From the NCBI RefSeq assembly GCF_002233675.1, contig NZ_NMUQ01000004.1, forward strand, positions 115,983-179,982: a DNA stretch of 64,000 nt. Direction: 5' to 3'. A program made the position numbers and the translations under genes. Source of the stretch: Paenibacillus herberti (GTDB taxonomy: Bacteria > Bacillota > Bacilli > Paenibacillales > Paenibacillaceae). Under the pieces are notes generated by a model. The model worked only from the letters and a program-made list of their open reading frames with translations, did not search any database and was not told where the DNA came from. Positions 6,991 to 14,863 of the stretch are shown one piece after another. Each line of letters starts with the position of its first letter. Positions within the stretch are counted from its first letter, which is position 1.

Positions 6991-8385
6991 ATGGTATTCA
7001 TGTTAAAAAAGAAGAACCTGCGCCTCACCGCAGGCGCATTGCTTGCAAGCTCGCTTTTGCTCGCCAACTTACCCGTTACCTATGCGAACGAGGCGACGCC
7101 GCCCCTCCCGGACATTAGCGCCTGGTCGATCCCCGCACTTCACGAAGGCGAAAAGTACGGCATCTATCCGCTTCAATGGTATTATGACGGCACCTTCCGC
7201 AAGCCGCTGCCCGCAGATAAGTTCGCTTCGCTGATTGAGGCAACCGGCCAAAAGCTCGCCGGGCTCGGCTTTGCGAAAACTGGAACACTTGACGACGATG
7301 TCAGCTCCTCCAAAATCACGAGAGGCCAAGTCGTTGAAGCGCTCTATAACGCTCTGACACAGTACGAGCTGCCTGCCGAGCTTAAATCTTCCTCCGCAAA
7401 TGCAGCGTTATATTTTCAACAAATCGGGGTGCTAAAAGGCAGCGATAAAGGCCTTGGCCTGGAGCAGCCGGCAACCGTTGAGCAGGCGGCCGTTCTGGCA
7501 AGCCGTCTTGTAGAGTACGCCTTCGCGGCCGCCGATAAAGGCGCCAAAGGTTTGATGTGGAAAGTGACAAGCGGCGGCAATACGCTGTACCTGCTTGGAT
7601 CGATTCATCTTGGCTCGCCGGTCATGTACCCGATGCACCCGAGCGTCAAGAAAGCATTCAACAGCTCCGATTCCTTGTGGGTTGAAGCCAATCTGCAGTC
7701 CGATCCTGCAGCTATGCAATATTTTATTCAAAAAATGACCTTTAACGATAGCAGTACGATCAAGGATCACATTGCTCCAGGAACCTATAAGAAGCTGGTT
7801 GACGTTTACAAACAGATGAGTCTGCCTGAAGGCGCTTACGACAGCTACAGGCCATGGGCGGTAACGAATAATCTGTCGCTGGCTTCCATGGTGGAGTCTC
7901 CAGAACAGGCCGTTCAAGCTTCGGCGTCCGGTGTCGATCTGTATTTTACGACCAACGCCTTGCTCAAGGGGCTTCCGATCAAAGAGCTGGAAGGCATCAG
8001 ATTCCAGGCGGATCTGCTTAGCCAGGCTCCGCCTGCCGACCAGGAGAAAGAGCTGAGCGGCCTGCTCGACGTGCTGCTATCCCCTGAAGCAATCAAGAAA
8101 AATGCGGAGCAGTTCAAGCTGATGCAGCAGCAATGGGCTGATGGGAACTTGACTAATTTTTCGGATATTTTCAACGGGACATCAGGCTCCAACTCTAGTG
8201 AGCAGTCCAGCCGTATATTTGGCGAACGCGACAAAAAAATGGCTGCCAAGCTGGACGAGCTGTTGAAGCAACCGGGCCAATCCACATCATTTGTCGTTGT
8301 CGGTGCGGGACACTTCGCCCAAAAGGGCATGGTCATCGACTTGCTCAAGGAGAAAGGCTACAACGTAGAGTTTTTAGGCGAATAG
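6991..8385 (+). CDS. Exported TraB/GumN-family protein with an SLH-like N-terminal region
   Basis: 464 residues with a signal peptide ('RLTAGALLASSLLLANLPVTYA', cleavage near residue 33). Residues about 40-180 contain two weak SLH-like stretches ('ITRGQVVEALYNAL', 'ATVEQAAVLASRLVEYAF'). The rest is a TraB/GumN (TIKI-type) domain: an early 'LLGSIHLGS' near residue 203 and a late 'FVVVGAGHFAQKGMVIDLL' near the C-terminus, the two GxxH motifs taken as metal-binding in this family. ATG 6991 has GAGGGG 7 nt upstream. Single-gene unit closed by its own terminator. Probably a cell-envelope protein, perhaps a metalloprotease; substrate unknown. Confidence 0.85.
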   Translation: MVFMLKKKNLRLTAGALLASSLLLANLPVTYANEATPPLPDISAWSIPALHEGEKYGIYPLQWYYDGTFRKPLPADKFASLIEATGQKLAGLGFAKTGTLDDDVSSSKITRGQVVEALYNALTQYELPAELKSSSANAALYFQQIGVLKGSDKGLGLEQPATVEQAAVLASRLVEYAFAAADKGAKGLMWKVTSGGNTLYLLGSIHLGSPVMYPMHPSVKKAFNSSDSLWVEANLQSDPAAMQYFIQKMTFNDSSTIKDHIAPGTYKKLVDVYKQMSLPEGAYDSYRPWAVTNNLSLASMVESPEQAVQASASGVDLYFTTNALLKGLPIKELEGIRFQADLLSQAPPADQEKELSGLLDVLLSPEAIKKNAEQFKLMQQQWADGNLTNFSDIFNGTSGSNSSEQSSRIFGERDKKMAAKLDELLKQPGQSTSFVVVGAGHFAQKGMVIDLLKEKGYNVEFLGE

Positions 8386-8400
8386 TCTTATCAAACACAA

Positions 8401-8437
8401 AAACCGCGAATCCGGCAGCCGGATTCGCGGTTTTTTT
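8401..8437 (+). terminator. Intrinsic terminator after the TraB/GumN gene
   Basis: Perfect 15-bp stem (8401-8415 with 8419-8433), 3-nt loop, followed by a run of seven T. Confidence 0.93.
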
Positions 8438-8541
8438 GGCGAGCACTTCGTTGTCATACCTGCATAAATTCTTCTAAATTAACCACAACATTTTCCAACT
8501 GTTTACGTCTTATATATAAATTCAATCAAAAGGAGATAAAA

Positions 8542-8970
8542 TTGAAAAAGATTATAGCAACTCTCATACTTACTCTTTTATTGGTTCCCATTACCGTTGT
8601 TTATGGTGCACAGAAGCGTGTTGAGGGCATCATCGTGGTGAATGGAGTTACTCTAAAGGAGAAAGCTACCGTCATCAACGGAAATGCCATGATACCCTTC
8701 CGAGAATTGTTTGAAGTTCTTGGTATGACGGTAGAGTGGAATCAAAAAACAAAAACGGTTACCGCAAAAAACTCGGATATTGAAATCTATATGACAAATG
8801 CTGATTTATCGGCAACCATAAATGATCAGTCGGTTCCGCTTACCCAAGCACCATTTCTCGAAGAAACAAATAACAAATTTTATATCAATACGCGCGTTGT
8901 TTCTGAAGCTGCAGGAGCTGTTGTGAATTGGGATAATAAAAATAAAATAGCGACAATTACTAAAAATTAA
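8542..8970 (+). CDS. Secreted stalk-domain (copper amine oxidase N-terminal-like) protein
   Basis: 142 residues: signal peptide ('IIATLILTLLLVPITVVYGA'), then one copper amine oxidase N-terminal-like domain with the usual 'AMIPFRELFEVLGMTVEWNQKTKTVTA' and a second half 'FYINTRVVSEAAGAVVNWDNKNKIATI'. Start is TTG 8542, chosen because AAAGGAG sits 7 nt upstream. This beta-rich module is common in exported proteins of Paenibacillus-type bacteria and usually decorates or anchors other domains; here it stands alone. Codon usage looks more AT-rich than the neighbours. Function unknown. Confidence 0.85.
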   Translation: MKKIIATLILTLLLVPITVVYGAQKRVEGIIVVNGVTLKEKATVINGNAMIPFRELFEVLGMTVEWNQKTKTVTAKNSDIEIYMTNADLSATINDQSVPLTQAPFLEETNNKFYINTRVVSEAAGAVVNWDNKNKIATITKN

Positions 8971-9055
8971 TTGGCACCAAACAAAAAGAGGGGTCCCAAA
9001 AGTCCCCCCTTAAATCTAAGGGAACTCAGAGAGCTTATTTCCCATCAAACAAGGG

Positions 9056-9158
9056 TTCGAGGCAGCTAACAAAACTGAGAAGCGTTATTTGGGTCAGAAA
9101 TGACGATAGCCCCAAGATAATGCCGAAATAACTTCTCTCAGTTCCGTTACGCCTCGAA
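9056..9158. repeat. Intergenic dyad repeat (about 103 bp)
   Basis: Outer arms TTCGAGGC and GCCTCGAA and inner arms AACTGAGAAGcGTTATTT (9073-9090) and AAATAACtTCTCtCAGTT (9126-9143) form a long imperfect hairpin. A further partial copy, CTTCTCAGTTTCGTTACGC, lies at 9184-9202, and an inverted one, GGAACTCAGAGAGCTTATTT, at 9021-9040. It looks like an interspersed non-coding repeat, with no gene inside. Confidence 0.6.
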
Positions 9159-9231
9159 ATCCTTCGGTTTTACCGGAATAGGGCTTCTCAGTTTCGTTAC
9201 GCTATTAAAACCGTTAAGGCAGATATAAACG

Positions 9232-9274
9232 AAGACAGGAGGAGACTGAGCTTGGCTCAGTCTCCTCCTGTCTT
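9232..9274. repeat. Perfect 20-bp inverted repeat
   Basis: Arms 9232-9251 and 9255-9274 (AAGACAGGAGGAGACTGAGC and its complement) are separated by 3 nt. There is no T tract on either side, so it is not an ordinary intrinsic terminator. It lies between convergent genes. Confidence 0.7.
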
Positions 9275-9359
9275 GCTGACGCGCAGTATTCATTTGTGTT
9301 GTAGGAGCTTTTGAGACAGCCCCTTTTCTTATTATTCTCTAATTATTAACTACTGCTAC

Positions 9360-9719
9360 TCAGCACTCATCCGGCTTAGGCTTACCCGCATCGCTCGCCG
9401 TGCGGAAGCTCGATCCGCAGCCGCAAGTTACCGTTGCGTTCGGATTGTTAATGGTAAACCCGCCGCCCATGGCGCCTTCTTTCCAGTCAATCTCCAGGCC
9501 GCGGAGGTACTTGGAGCTCTCACTGTCGACGACAACCTTGACGCCGTTCACAGCCAGCTCCTGGTCGTCTTCCTTCTGCTCGTCGTCGAAGCCCATTCCG
9601 TAGGAGAAACCGCTGCAGCCGCCCTCTTTGACGCCTACGCGCAGGAATAAGCCCTGGCCTTCCTCCGCCGACAGCATTTCTCTTATTTTATCCGAGGCCG
9701 TTTCACTGATCTCGATCAT
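9360..9719 (-). CDS. HesB/IscA-family iron-sulfur cluster A-type carrier (YutM-like)
   Basis: 119 residues from ATG 9719; an in-frame ATG just upstream abuts the AGGAGG with no spacing and is rejected. The three cluster-binding cysteines are present: 'GGCSGFSYGM' near residue 36 and 'CGCGSSF' near residue 99. A-type carriers take a 2Fe-2S or 4Fe-4S cluster from the SUF scaffold and pass it to apo-proteins. A short hydrophilic tail ('ASDAGKPKPDEC') follows the last cysteine motif. It sits in the same neighbourhood as yutI-, yutJ- and yuzB-like genes, matching Bacillus synteny. Its likely clients here include the radical-SAM enzyme MqnE. Confidence 0.9.
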   Translation of the reverse strand: MIEISETASDKIREMLSAEEGQGLFLRVGVKEGGCSGFSYGMGFDDEQKEDDQELAVNGVKVVVDSESSKYLRGLEIDWKEGAMGGGFTINNPNATVTCGCGSSFRTASDAGKPKPDEC

Positions 9720-9773
9720 GAATTTCATCCTCCTGTTCAAAAGCGATAATCAACTACTTGCTTACATAATTCA

Positions 9774-9802
9774 AGTATACTCCTCTTCCTCCGCAGGCTC
9801 AA
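9774..9802 (-). promoter_or_regulatory. Sigma-A promoter of the YutM-like gene
   Basis: On the minus strand TTGAGC is followed by 17 nt and TATACT, close to the housekeeping consensus. It lies 55 bp upstream of the ATG. Confidence 0.6.
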
Positions 9803-10056
9803 GGGATGAACGCGCAACATACCGGCAAGCGACAAATCGATGGCTTGCTCCCGGCAGCTTATTTTTGAGTTAGTTAATGCACGGTTAGCGCTGGCCGCAT
9901 TCTTTCCGTCAAAGCAGCCACATCAGCCCCACAATCCGCTCCAGGCAAACAATCCACCTTCCAAGCACCGCTTTATCCCTTTCCCGCGTCCTCTTAGAGA
10001 GGACATCAAGGTACAATTGGCATCGCTGCATTCGCTTCCCAAATGCGGTTTTACTG
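9803..10056. other. Intergenic region without a recognisable gene
   Basis: Between the divergent YutM-like and mqnE promoters. Short open frames exist, but none has a ribosome site or a recognisable product. I see no structured element. Confidence 0.5.
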
Positions 10057-10085
10057 TTGAAGCTTTAGAGCCTTAGGTTTATAAT
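10057..10085 (+). promoter_or_regulatory. Sigma-A promoter upstream of mqnE
   Basis: TTGAAG, 17 nt, TATAAT. The predicted start of transcription leaves a leader of about 220 nt before the mqnE ATG (10311), long enough to carry a control element, though none is recognised. An AAGGAGG ribosome site is at 10295-10301. Confidence 0.6.
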
Positions 10086-10310
10086 GAATACGATTTGTTT
10101 GCAATAGACGCGCGGGAAAGTTCTTTTTTTCACAAAGGTAGATAAGGATAAGCCGTCTATCCGTCCATTTTTCTATTTGAACCACGGTTCATAGTCCAAT
10201 TATTCTATCGCTGCACAGTTCCACTGCTCTGCCGAACACCATTCTATCATACTGCCCGCCTCGGCCAGCCGGACGGGCGCAGGATACCCGGACAAGGAGG
10301 TCCTTTTTAA

Positions 10311-11414
10311 ATGAACATCATTACCCCGACGGAAGCTTCCGTCATGCAAGGCATCCGCGAGAAAGTCAGCGCGGGCGAGCGGCTCAGCCTCGAAGACGGT
10401 GTATTCCTGTACCGGTCCGACGATCTGCTCAGCATCGGGCAAATGGCTAATGAGGTCAATCTGCGCAAGAACGGCAAAAAGGTTTATTTTATCGATACGA
10501 TGACACTCTATTTCACCAATGTGTGCGAAGCTCACTGTGCGTTCTGCAGCTTCCGCAAGGACCAGGGAGACGAGGGCGCTTATACGCTGTCGCCGCAAGA
10601 GATGATCGACTATGTCGATAAGCATATTACGCCAACGGTGCGTGAGTTCCATATCGTCGGAGGGCATAACCAGCATGTTCCCTTCCAATACTATGTGGAT
10701 TCGATCGCCGCGCTCAAAAAGCAGTATCCGCATGTGACGCTCAAGACGTATACGGCGGCTGAGATCGATTTCTTCTCTCGCATTAGCGGACTGAGCTATC
10801 GTGAGGTGCTTCAAGAGCTGCAGAAGGCAGGTCTGGAGTCGCTTACAGGCGGCGGTGCAGAAATTCTATCCGATCAATACCGCAAAAAAATGCGCGTTGA
10901 AAAAGCCGACGTGAATCAATACCTGGATGTGCATCGCACAGCGCATGAGCTCGGCATCAAAACGCATACAACGATGCTCTACGGCGCCGTTGAAACTCAT
11001 GAGCAGCGTATTCAACATATGCTGTCGATCCGCGAGCTTCAAGACGAGACGAACGGATTCCTCGTGTTCATCCCGTTGTCCATGCAGCCGCATAGCCCGA
11101 AGGCGGGCATCCGCCGTCGCAACTCGGCCTATGAAGATCTCAAAACCATTGCGATCAGCCGCCTGATGCTGGACAACTTTAATCATATCAAGGCTTACTT
11201 CATTAATATCGGCCCTCAGCTGACTCAGGTTTCCCTGACGATGGGCGCTTCTGACGTGCACGGCACACTCGTTCGCGAGCGGATCAGCCATGCTGCAGGC
11301 GCATTGACTCCGGAAGGATTGTCACGAGAAGACCTGATCTGGTTAATAAAAGGTGCAGGCCGCATTCCGGTTGAGCGCGATACATTCTACAATGAGATCA
11401 AGGTCTTTGAGTAA
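10311..11414 (+). CDS. mqnE: Aminofutalosine synthase, radical SAM enzyme of menaquinone synthesis
   Basis: 367 residues, the normal MqnE length. The radical-SAM cluster motif CxxxCxxC is 'CEAHCAFC' near residue 69, followed by 'SFRKDQGDEGAYTLSPQEM' as in MqnE/MqnC-type proteins; 'REFHIVGGHNQ' and 'ESLTGGGAEILSDQYRK' are characteristic of MqnE. The enzyme joins SAM and 3-[(1-carboxyvinyl)oxy]benzoate to give aminofutalosine in the futalosine route. The related MqnC is distinguished by its different substrate-site sequence, so confusion is possible but unlikely. Other mqn genes are not nearby except a UbiD-type decarboxylase at 14.9-16.6 kb. Confidence 0.92.
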   Translation: MNIITPTEASVMQGIREKVSAGERLSLEDGVFLYRSDDLLSIGQMANEVNLRKNGKKVYFIDTMTLYFTNVCEAHCAFCSFRKDQGDEGAYTLSPQEMIDYVDKHITPTVREFHIVGGHNQHVPFQYYVDSIAALKKQYPHVTLKTYTAAEIDFFSRISGLSYREVLQELQKAGLESLTGGGAEILSDQYRKKMRVEKADVNQYLDVHRTAHELGIKTHTTMLYGAVETHEQRIQHMLSIRELQDETNGFLVFIPLSMQPHSPKAGIRRRNSAYEDLKTIAISRLMLDNFNHIKAYFINIGPQLTQVSLTMGASDVHGTLVRERISHAAGALTPEGLSREDLIWLIKGAGRIPVERDTFYNEIKVFE

Positions 11415-11481
11415 AGAGCGTCTGCTGCGAGCATATTAGGTTCATCCATCAGCTGAAATGTGAAGCAAGGGTTGGGATACA

Positions 11482-12549
11482 ATGAAACGTTTTGTCATTC
11501 TGGGCGGCGGATACGGCGGTATGGCTCTTGCCCAGGAGCTTCTGGACGGAGAAATTCCATCGGACACGATTATTGTCCTTATTGACCGCATGCCTTTTCA
11601 AGGGCTCAAAACAGAATATTACGCACTAGCTGCGGGAACGTCCCCAGAGATTGATCTTCGGGTACCTTTCCCGAGCGATTCGCGGCTGCTGATCACCTAC
11701 GGCGAAGTATCTGGCATCGATCTGGACAACAAGCGCATTTTGCTCGAAGGTCAAGACCCGGTGTCCTACGACTGGCTGACGATCGGACTTGGCTGCACCG
11801 ATAATTATCATGGCATCCCTGGTGCTGAAAAATACTCCAGCAGCATCCAGACCTTCTCTTCCACACGTCAAACGTATCAGATGCTTGGGGACGTAAAACC
11901 TTACGGCCAAGTATCGATTATCGGCGGAGGATTGAGCGGCGTGGAAATCGCAGCCGAGCTGCGCGAAGCACGCAAGGATCTGAACATCCGCATCATCGAT
12001 CGCGGACCGAGCATTCTGTCGGCTTTCCCGCCGAAGCTCAAGACGTATGTAGCAGCTTGGTTCCTGGAGCATCATGTGGAAATGCGCGGACATGTTTCGC
12101 TGAAGCTGCTGGAAGGCAGCATCCTGCATGACAGCAATTCGCCGGAGCCCATTTACACCGACGCTACGGTGTGGACGGCCGGCATCCAGCCGGTTGAGGT
12201 TGTGCGTGAATTGAATGTTGCCAAGGACAATCAGGGCCGGCTGGTACTGAACAAGCTGCATCAATTGCCCGATCATCCAGAGGTGTTCGTCATTGGTGAC
12301 TGTGCTTCCGTACCCTTCTCGCCGAGCGGTCAGCTGGCCGGAGCGATGGGTAAACAAGTCGCTGACATTATGGGAGCAGTTTGGAAAGGCCGCACACCAA
12401 AGCTCGGCAAAATTAAGCTCAAGGGAACTCTCGGATCTCTCGGCAAAAAAGCCGGTTTTGGCCTCATGGGCAAAACGGCCATAATGGGCCGTGTGCCGCG
12501 AGTACTCAAAACCGGCGTGCTCTGGCGTTCCAAAAATCACTCAGGCTAA
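11482..12549 (+). CDS. NAD(P)/FAD-dependent oxidoreductase, NDH-2-like (YutJ-like)
   Basis: 355 residues. N-terminal FAD Rossmann motif 'ILGGGYGGMAL', internal NAD(P) motif 'IIGGGLSGVEIAAEL' near residue 152, and 'VFVIGDCASVPF' near residue 270 binding the FAD ribityl chain. This is the type-II NADH dehydrogenase family layout, and length and neighbours match Bacillus YutJ. Such enzymes pass electrons from NAD(P)H to quinone at the membrane surface. The C-terminus is basic and hydrophobic ('KKAGFGLMGKTAIMGRVPRVL'), suitable for membrane contact. The electron acceptor is not decided by sequence. It lies 67 bp after mqnE, possibly the same transcript. Confidence 0.87.
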   Translation: MKRFVILGGGYGGMALAQELLDGEIPSDTIIVLIDRMPFQGLKTEYYALAAGTSPEIDLRVPFPSDSRLLITYGEVSGIDLDNKRILLEGQDPVSYDWLTIGLGCTDNYHGIPGAEKYSSSIQTFSSTRQTYQMLGDVKPYGQVSIIGGGLSGVEIAAELREARKDLNIRIIDRGPSILSAFPPKLKTYVAAWFLEHHVEMRGHVSLKLLEGSILHDSNSPEPIYTDATVWTAGIQPVEVVRELNVAKDNQGRLVLNKLHQLPDHPEVFVIGDCASVPFSPSGQLAGAMGKQVADIMGAVWKGRTPKLGKIKLKGTLGSLGKKAGFGLMGKTAIMGRVPRVLKTGVLWRSKNHSG

Positions 12550-12559
12550 ATCAATCGAT

Positions 12560-12832
12560 CTATAAATCGTCGATCAGCTTGTCCAACGCTTCGCGCTGAG
12601 CGGCCTTGCGGATAATCCCCTCCTGCAAGGCCGTTTCCAATTGCTCCACCGACTCGGCGCTAATGATCTCGCCGTCAACCATCGCAAACGGCGAAAGATA
12701 ACATTCGCCGCAATTACCAAGGCATCCGTATTCAATGACCTCATATCGGTCATCCTGTTCTAGAGCGTTCATCAGCCGGTCCGTACCATGATGCATGTTG
12801 CCGGAGCAGAATTCGATGACGGGCTTCAGCAT
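12560..12832 (-). CDS. YuzB-like DUF1450 protein
   Basis: 90 residues from ATG 12832, selected because 'aaaggtgg' stands 7 nt upstream; the longer frame lacks such a site. Cysteines occur as 'EFCSGN' near the start and 'YGCLGNCGECY' in the centre, a pattern typical of the YuzB/DUF1450 family and suggestive of a thioredoxin-like fold or metal binding. Converges on the YutJ-like gene with 10 bp between stops. The same small gene neighbours yutJ in Bacillus. Molecular function unknown. Confidence 0.85.
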   Translation of the reverse strand: MLKPVIEFCSGNMHHGTDRLMNALEQDDRYEVIEYGCLGNCGECYLSPFAMVDGEIISAESVEQLETALQEGIIRKAAQREALDKLIDDL

Positions 12833-12901
12833 CCTTTTACCACCTTTGACTGGAAGCAATTGTCTCGGACTAACCGGCAGCCCGGACGGTACTCGCCTCC
12901 A

Positions 12902-12930
12902 TTTTCAATTACGTTGCTTTGTATTATAAT
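12902..12930 (+). promoter_or_regulatory. Sigma-A promoter of the NifU-like gene
   Basis: TTTTCA, 17 nt, TATAAT. It is 24 bp upstream of the start codon, with AAAGGAG between. Confidence 0.55.
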
Positions 12931-12953
12931 AGGTAAGAAAGGAGTTGATTGCA

Positions 12954-13199
12954 ATGAGCGAAAACGCACAAAGCACGATGTATGATGAAGTACTGGATGT
13001 TCTTGACAAACTTCGTCCCTTCCTGCAACGCGACGGCGGCGACGTAGAGCTCGTGGATGTTGAAGACGGCATCATCAAGCTCCGTCTCGTAGGCGCATGC
13101 GGTAGCTGCCCTAGCTCCACGATCACGCTGAAAGCGGGCATCGAACGCGCCCTGCTGGAAGAAGTTGAAGGCGTACAAGAGGTTGTCCAAGTATTCTAA
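12954..13199 (+). CDS. NifU C-terminal-domain iron-sulfur scaffold (YutI-like)
   Basis: 81 residues from ATG 12954; an in-frame TTG 9 nt earlier touches the ribosome site and is rejected. The single-domain NfU fold is clear: '[20 protein letters not shown]' and the cluster-binding CxxC in '[18 protein letters not shown]'. NfU proteins assemble and hand over 4Fe-4S clusters. With the YutM-like carrier it forms an Fe-S maturation pair around the redox genes. Closed by a strong terminator. Confidence 0.92.
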   Translation: MSENAQSTMYDEVLDVLDKLRPFLQRDGGDVELVDVEDGIIKLRLVGACGSCPSSTITLKAGIERALLEEVEGVQEVVQVF

Positions 13200-13230
13200 T
13201 CAAGCTTTAATATCCGCTTGAACGGAATTG

Positions 13231-13271
13231 AAACGGCTGGCTCCCTGCATCAGGGAAGCCAGCCGTTTTTT
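13231..13271 (+). terminator. Intrinsic terminator after the NifU-like gene
   Basis: Stem of about 17 bp with one bulge (AAACGGCTGGCTcCCTG paired with CAGGGAAGCCAGCCGTTT), ending in a run of six T. Confidence 0.9.
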
Positions 13272-13298
13272 GCTGCGTCTCGCTTTAATCGCGTCGTT

Positions 13299-14090
13299 TC
13301 AGCCTTGAGTAGAGGGCTTGATGCTCGTACGAATCGGATCGAAACCGCCTGTCACATCAATGATGTTGCCGGTCAGGAAGTCCGATTGCGGCAAGCAGAG
13401 GAAAGCTATGACACGCGCTACATCCTCACCTGTACCCGGACGGCTTAGCGGCGATTCCTCGTCGGAGATGCCCCTTACGTCGGCAATAGACTTCTCTTTG
13501 AAGTCTCCGCGAATATCACCTGGACAGACCATATTAACGGTAATGCCATACTGCCCTTCCTCTACCGCAAGCGTCTTTGTAAAGGAAACGAGACCCGTCT
13601 TCGCTGCCGCATAAACGGCTCGATGAGGCCACGCACGCCCCTCCATAGCATGGCCGAAGCCGAAGTGGATGACACGTCCCCAGCCCCGCTCTCTCATGCC
13701 TGAGAGCAGATGTCGATCAAGCAGCATTGAACCAAGCAAGTTGCCATGCAGCAAGGCGATGATCTCTTCTTCTTCGTATTCGGCGAACACTCTCCGCTCG
13801 CGAATGAACGGGCCGGCATTATTGACCAGAATGTCCACCTGTCCGGTCAGCTCCAGCGCCTGGCGAGCCAGCTTGCCGGTATCACTTGGCACAGCGACAT
13901 CCGCTTGAATCGCACAAGAGCGTACGCCATAGCGCTTAGCAAGTTCATTTGCCAGTTCATTGGCATCATCGCCGCTAGAACGATAGTTAAGCACGATGTC
14001 ACAGCCAAAACGGGCCAGCTCTTCAGCCGCCCGTTTGCCCAAGCCTTTAGCGCTTCCGGTAATTAGCGCCGTTTTCCCTTTCAGCTCCAC
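13299..14090 (-). CDS. Short-chain dehydrogenase/reductase (FabG-like SDR)
   Basis: 263 residues, classical SDR. Cofactor motif 'TGSAKGLGKRAAEEL' near residue 11, 'NNAG' near residue 88, catalytic 'YAAAK' near residue 158, and a C-terminal 'GNIIDVTGG'. The usual catalytic serine is replaced in context by 'HFGFGHAM', so the Ser position deserves checking. NAD or NADP preference and substrate are unknown. GTG start with AAGGAGG 6 nt upstream. First-strand neighbour of the HEPN-like gene (18 bp gap). Confidence 0.85.
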   Translation of the reverse strand: MELKGKTALITGSAKGLGKRAAEELARFGCDIVLNYRSSGDDANELANELAKRYGVRSCAIQADVAVPSDTGKLARQALELTGQVDILVNNAGPFIRERRVFAEYEEEEIIALLHGNLLGSMLLDRHLLSGMRERGWGRVIHFGFGHAMEGRAWPHRAVYAAAKTGLVSFTKTLAVEEGQYGITVNMVCPGDIRGDFKEKSIADVRGISDEESPLSRPGTGEDVARVIAFLCLPQSDFLTGNIIDVTGGFDPIRTSIKPSTQG

Positions 14091-14108
14091 ATTGGTCCTC
14101 CTTGCGAT

Positions 14109-14831
14109 TTACCCGCCAGCAGGGCTCGGGTTGTGAATCAGGCTTCCCATATACGCAAAAGCCAGCTGCAGGGACGCAGCCACCATGGCTAAGCCGCTTT
14201 CCAAATCATCCATCTGGGCACGGATATTTTCCAGAGCGATTTCGTCGCCAAAATTAAGATGCATTTGCAGCAGATCATCCTGCAGCTCGGAATTAAGATT
14301 ATGAATTTCCTCATTGCGCCGTTTGCGCATGCGAACGACTGGCTTGTCATGCTTGACCTTCAGCTCTGTGAGGGGTCCAGCAAGCGCGGGATGCAGCCCC
14401 TTCTCCCTCATCCGGCGTAGTACGGTAAAGTAGGAAAAGCGCTCTTTGAATTCCTCCGTGTGCAGCCCTAAAACATCGTTGAGCAGCATGCCCAGCTTAT
14501 CCAGCAGGGAGAAGAGACGAATGAAAGCATTTTTGTCAAAATAAACATAGCGTCTGTAGTTCAAGCGCTCTTCTTGGAACATGTCATCCCATGAATCACT
14601 CGTGACCATTGCCCCGAATCGGGAGGCGGCATAACAGCTTTGTTCCAGCTCATCCAGAGAAGCGATGAGACCAAGCGTCATGATTTCGCGGGTACGCGCT
14701 TTATGATCCCGGTCGCGGCCTTGGAGGGCAAAATCATGAAGGATGGAGGCATAGGTTCCCATAACCCGCGTCGCCTCAGCAATTACGCCTTGCGGTTCAG
14801 CAGGCGCTTCACCAAACAATATGCGGAGCAT
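14109..14831 (-). CDS. HEPN-like helical protein (Cthe_2314-type)
   Basis: 240 residues, predicted largely helical, no signal or membrane segment. The motif 'RNEEIH' near residue 170 fits the HEPN nuclease pattern R-N-x3-H (Rx4H), set between two long helices. I recall a Cthe_2314-type HEPN family in these bacteria; the match is from memory, not a search. No nucleotidyltransferase partner is adjacent, as in classical HEPN-MNT pairs; the neighbours are a decarboxylase and an SDR. RBS 'gaggaggtaaggcaac'. RNase activity is possible but unproven, and many HEPN proteins have lost catalysis. Confidence 0.6.
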   Translation of the reverse strand: MLRILFGEAPAEPQGVIAEATRVMGTYASILHDFALQGRDRDHKARTREIMTLGLIASLDELEQSCYAASRFGAMVTSDSWDDMFQEERLNYRRYVYFDKNAFIRLFSLLDKLGMLLNDVLGLHTEEFKERFSYFTVLRRMREKGLHPALAGPLTELKVKHDKPVVRMRKRRNEEIHNLNSELQDDLLQMHLNFGDEIALENIRAQMDDLESGLAMVAASLQLAFAYMGSLIHNPSPAGG

Positions 14832-14863
14832 GTTGCCTTACCTCCTCTGCCCTATTTTGTAAT

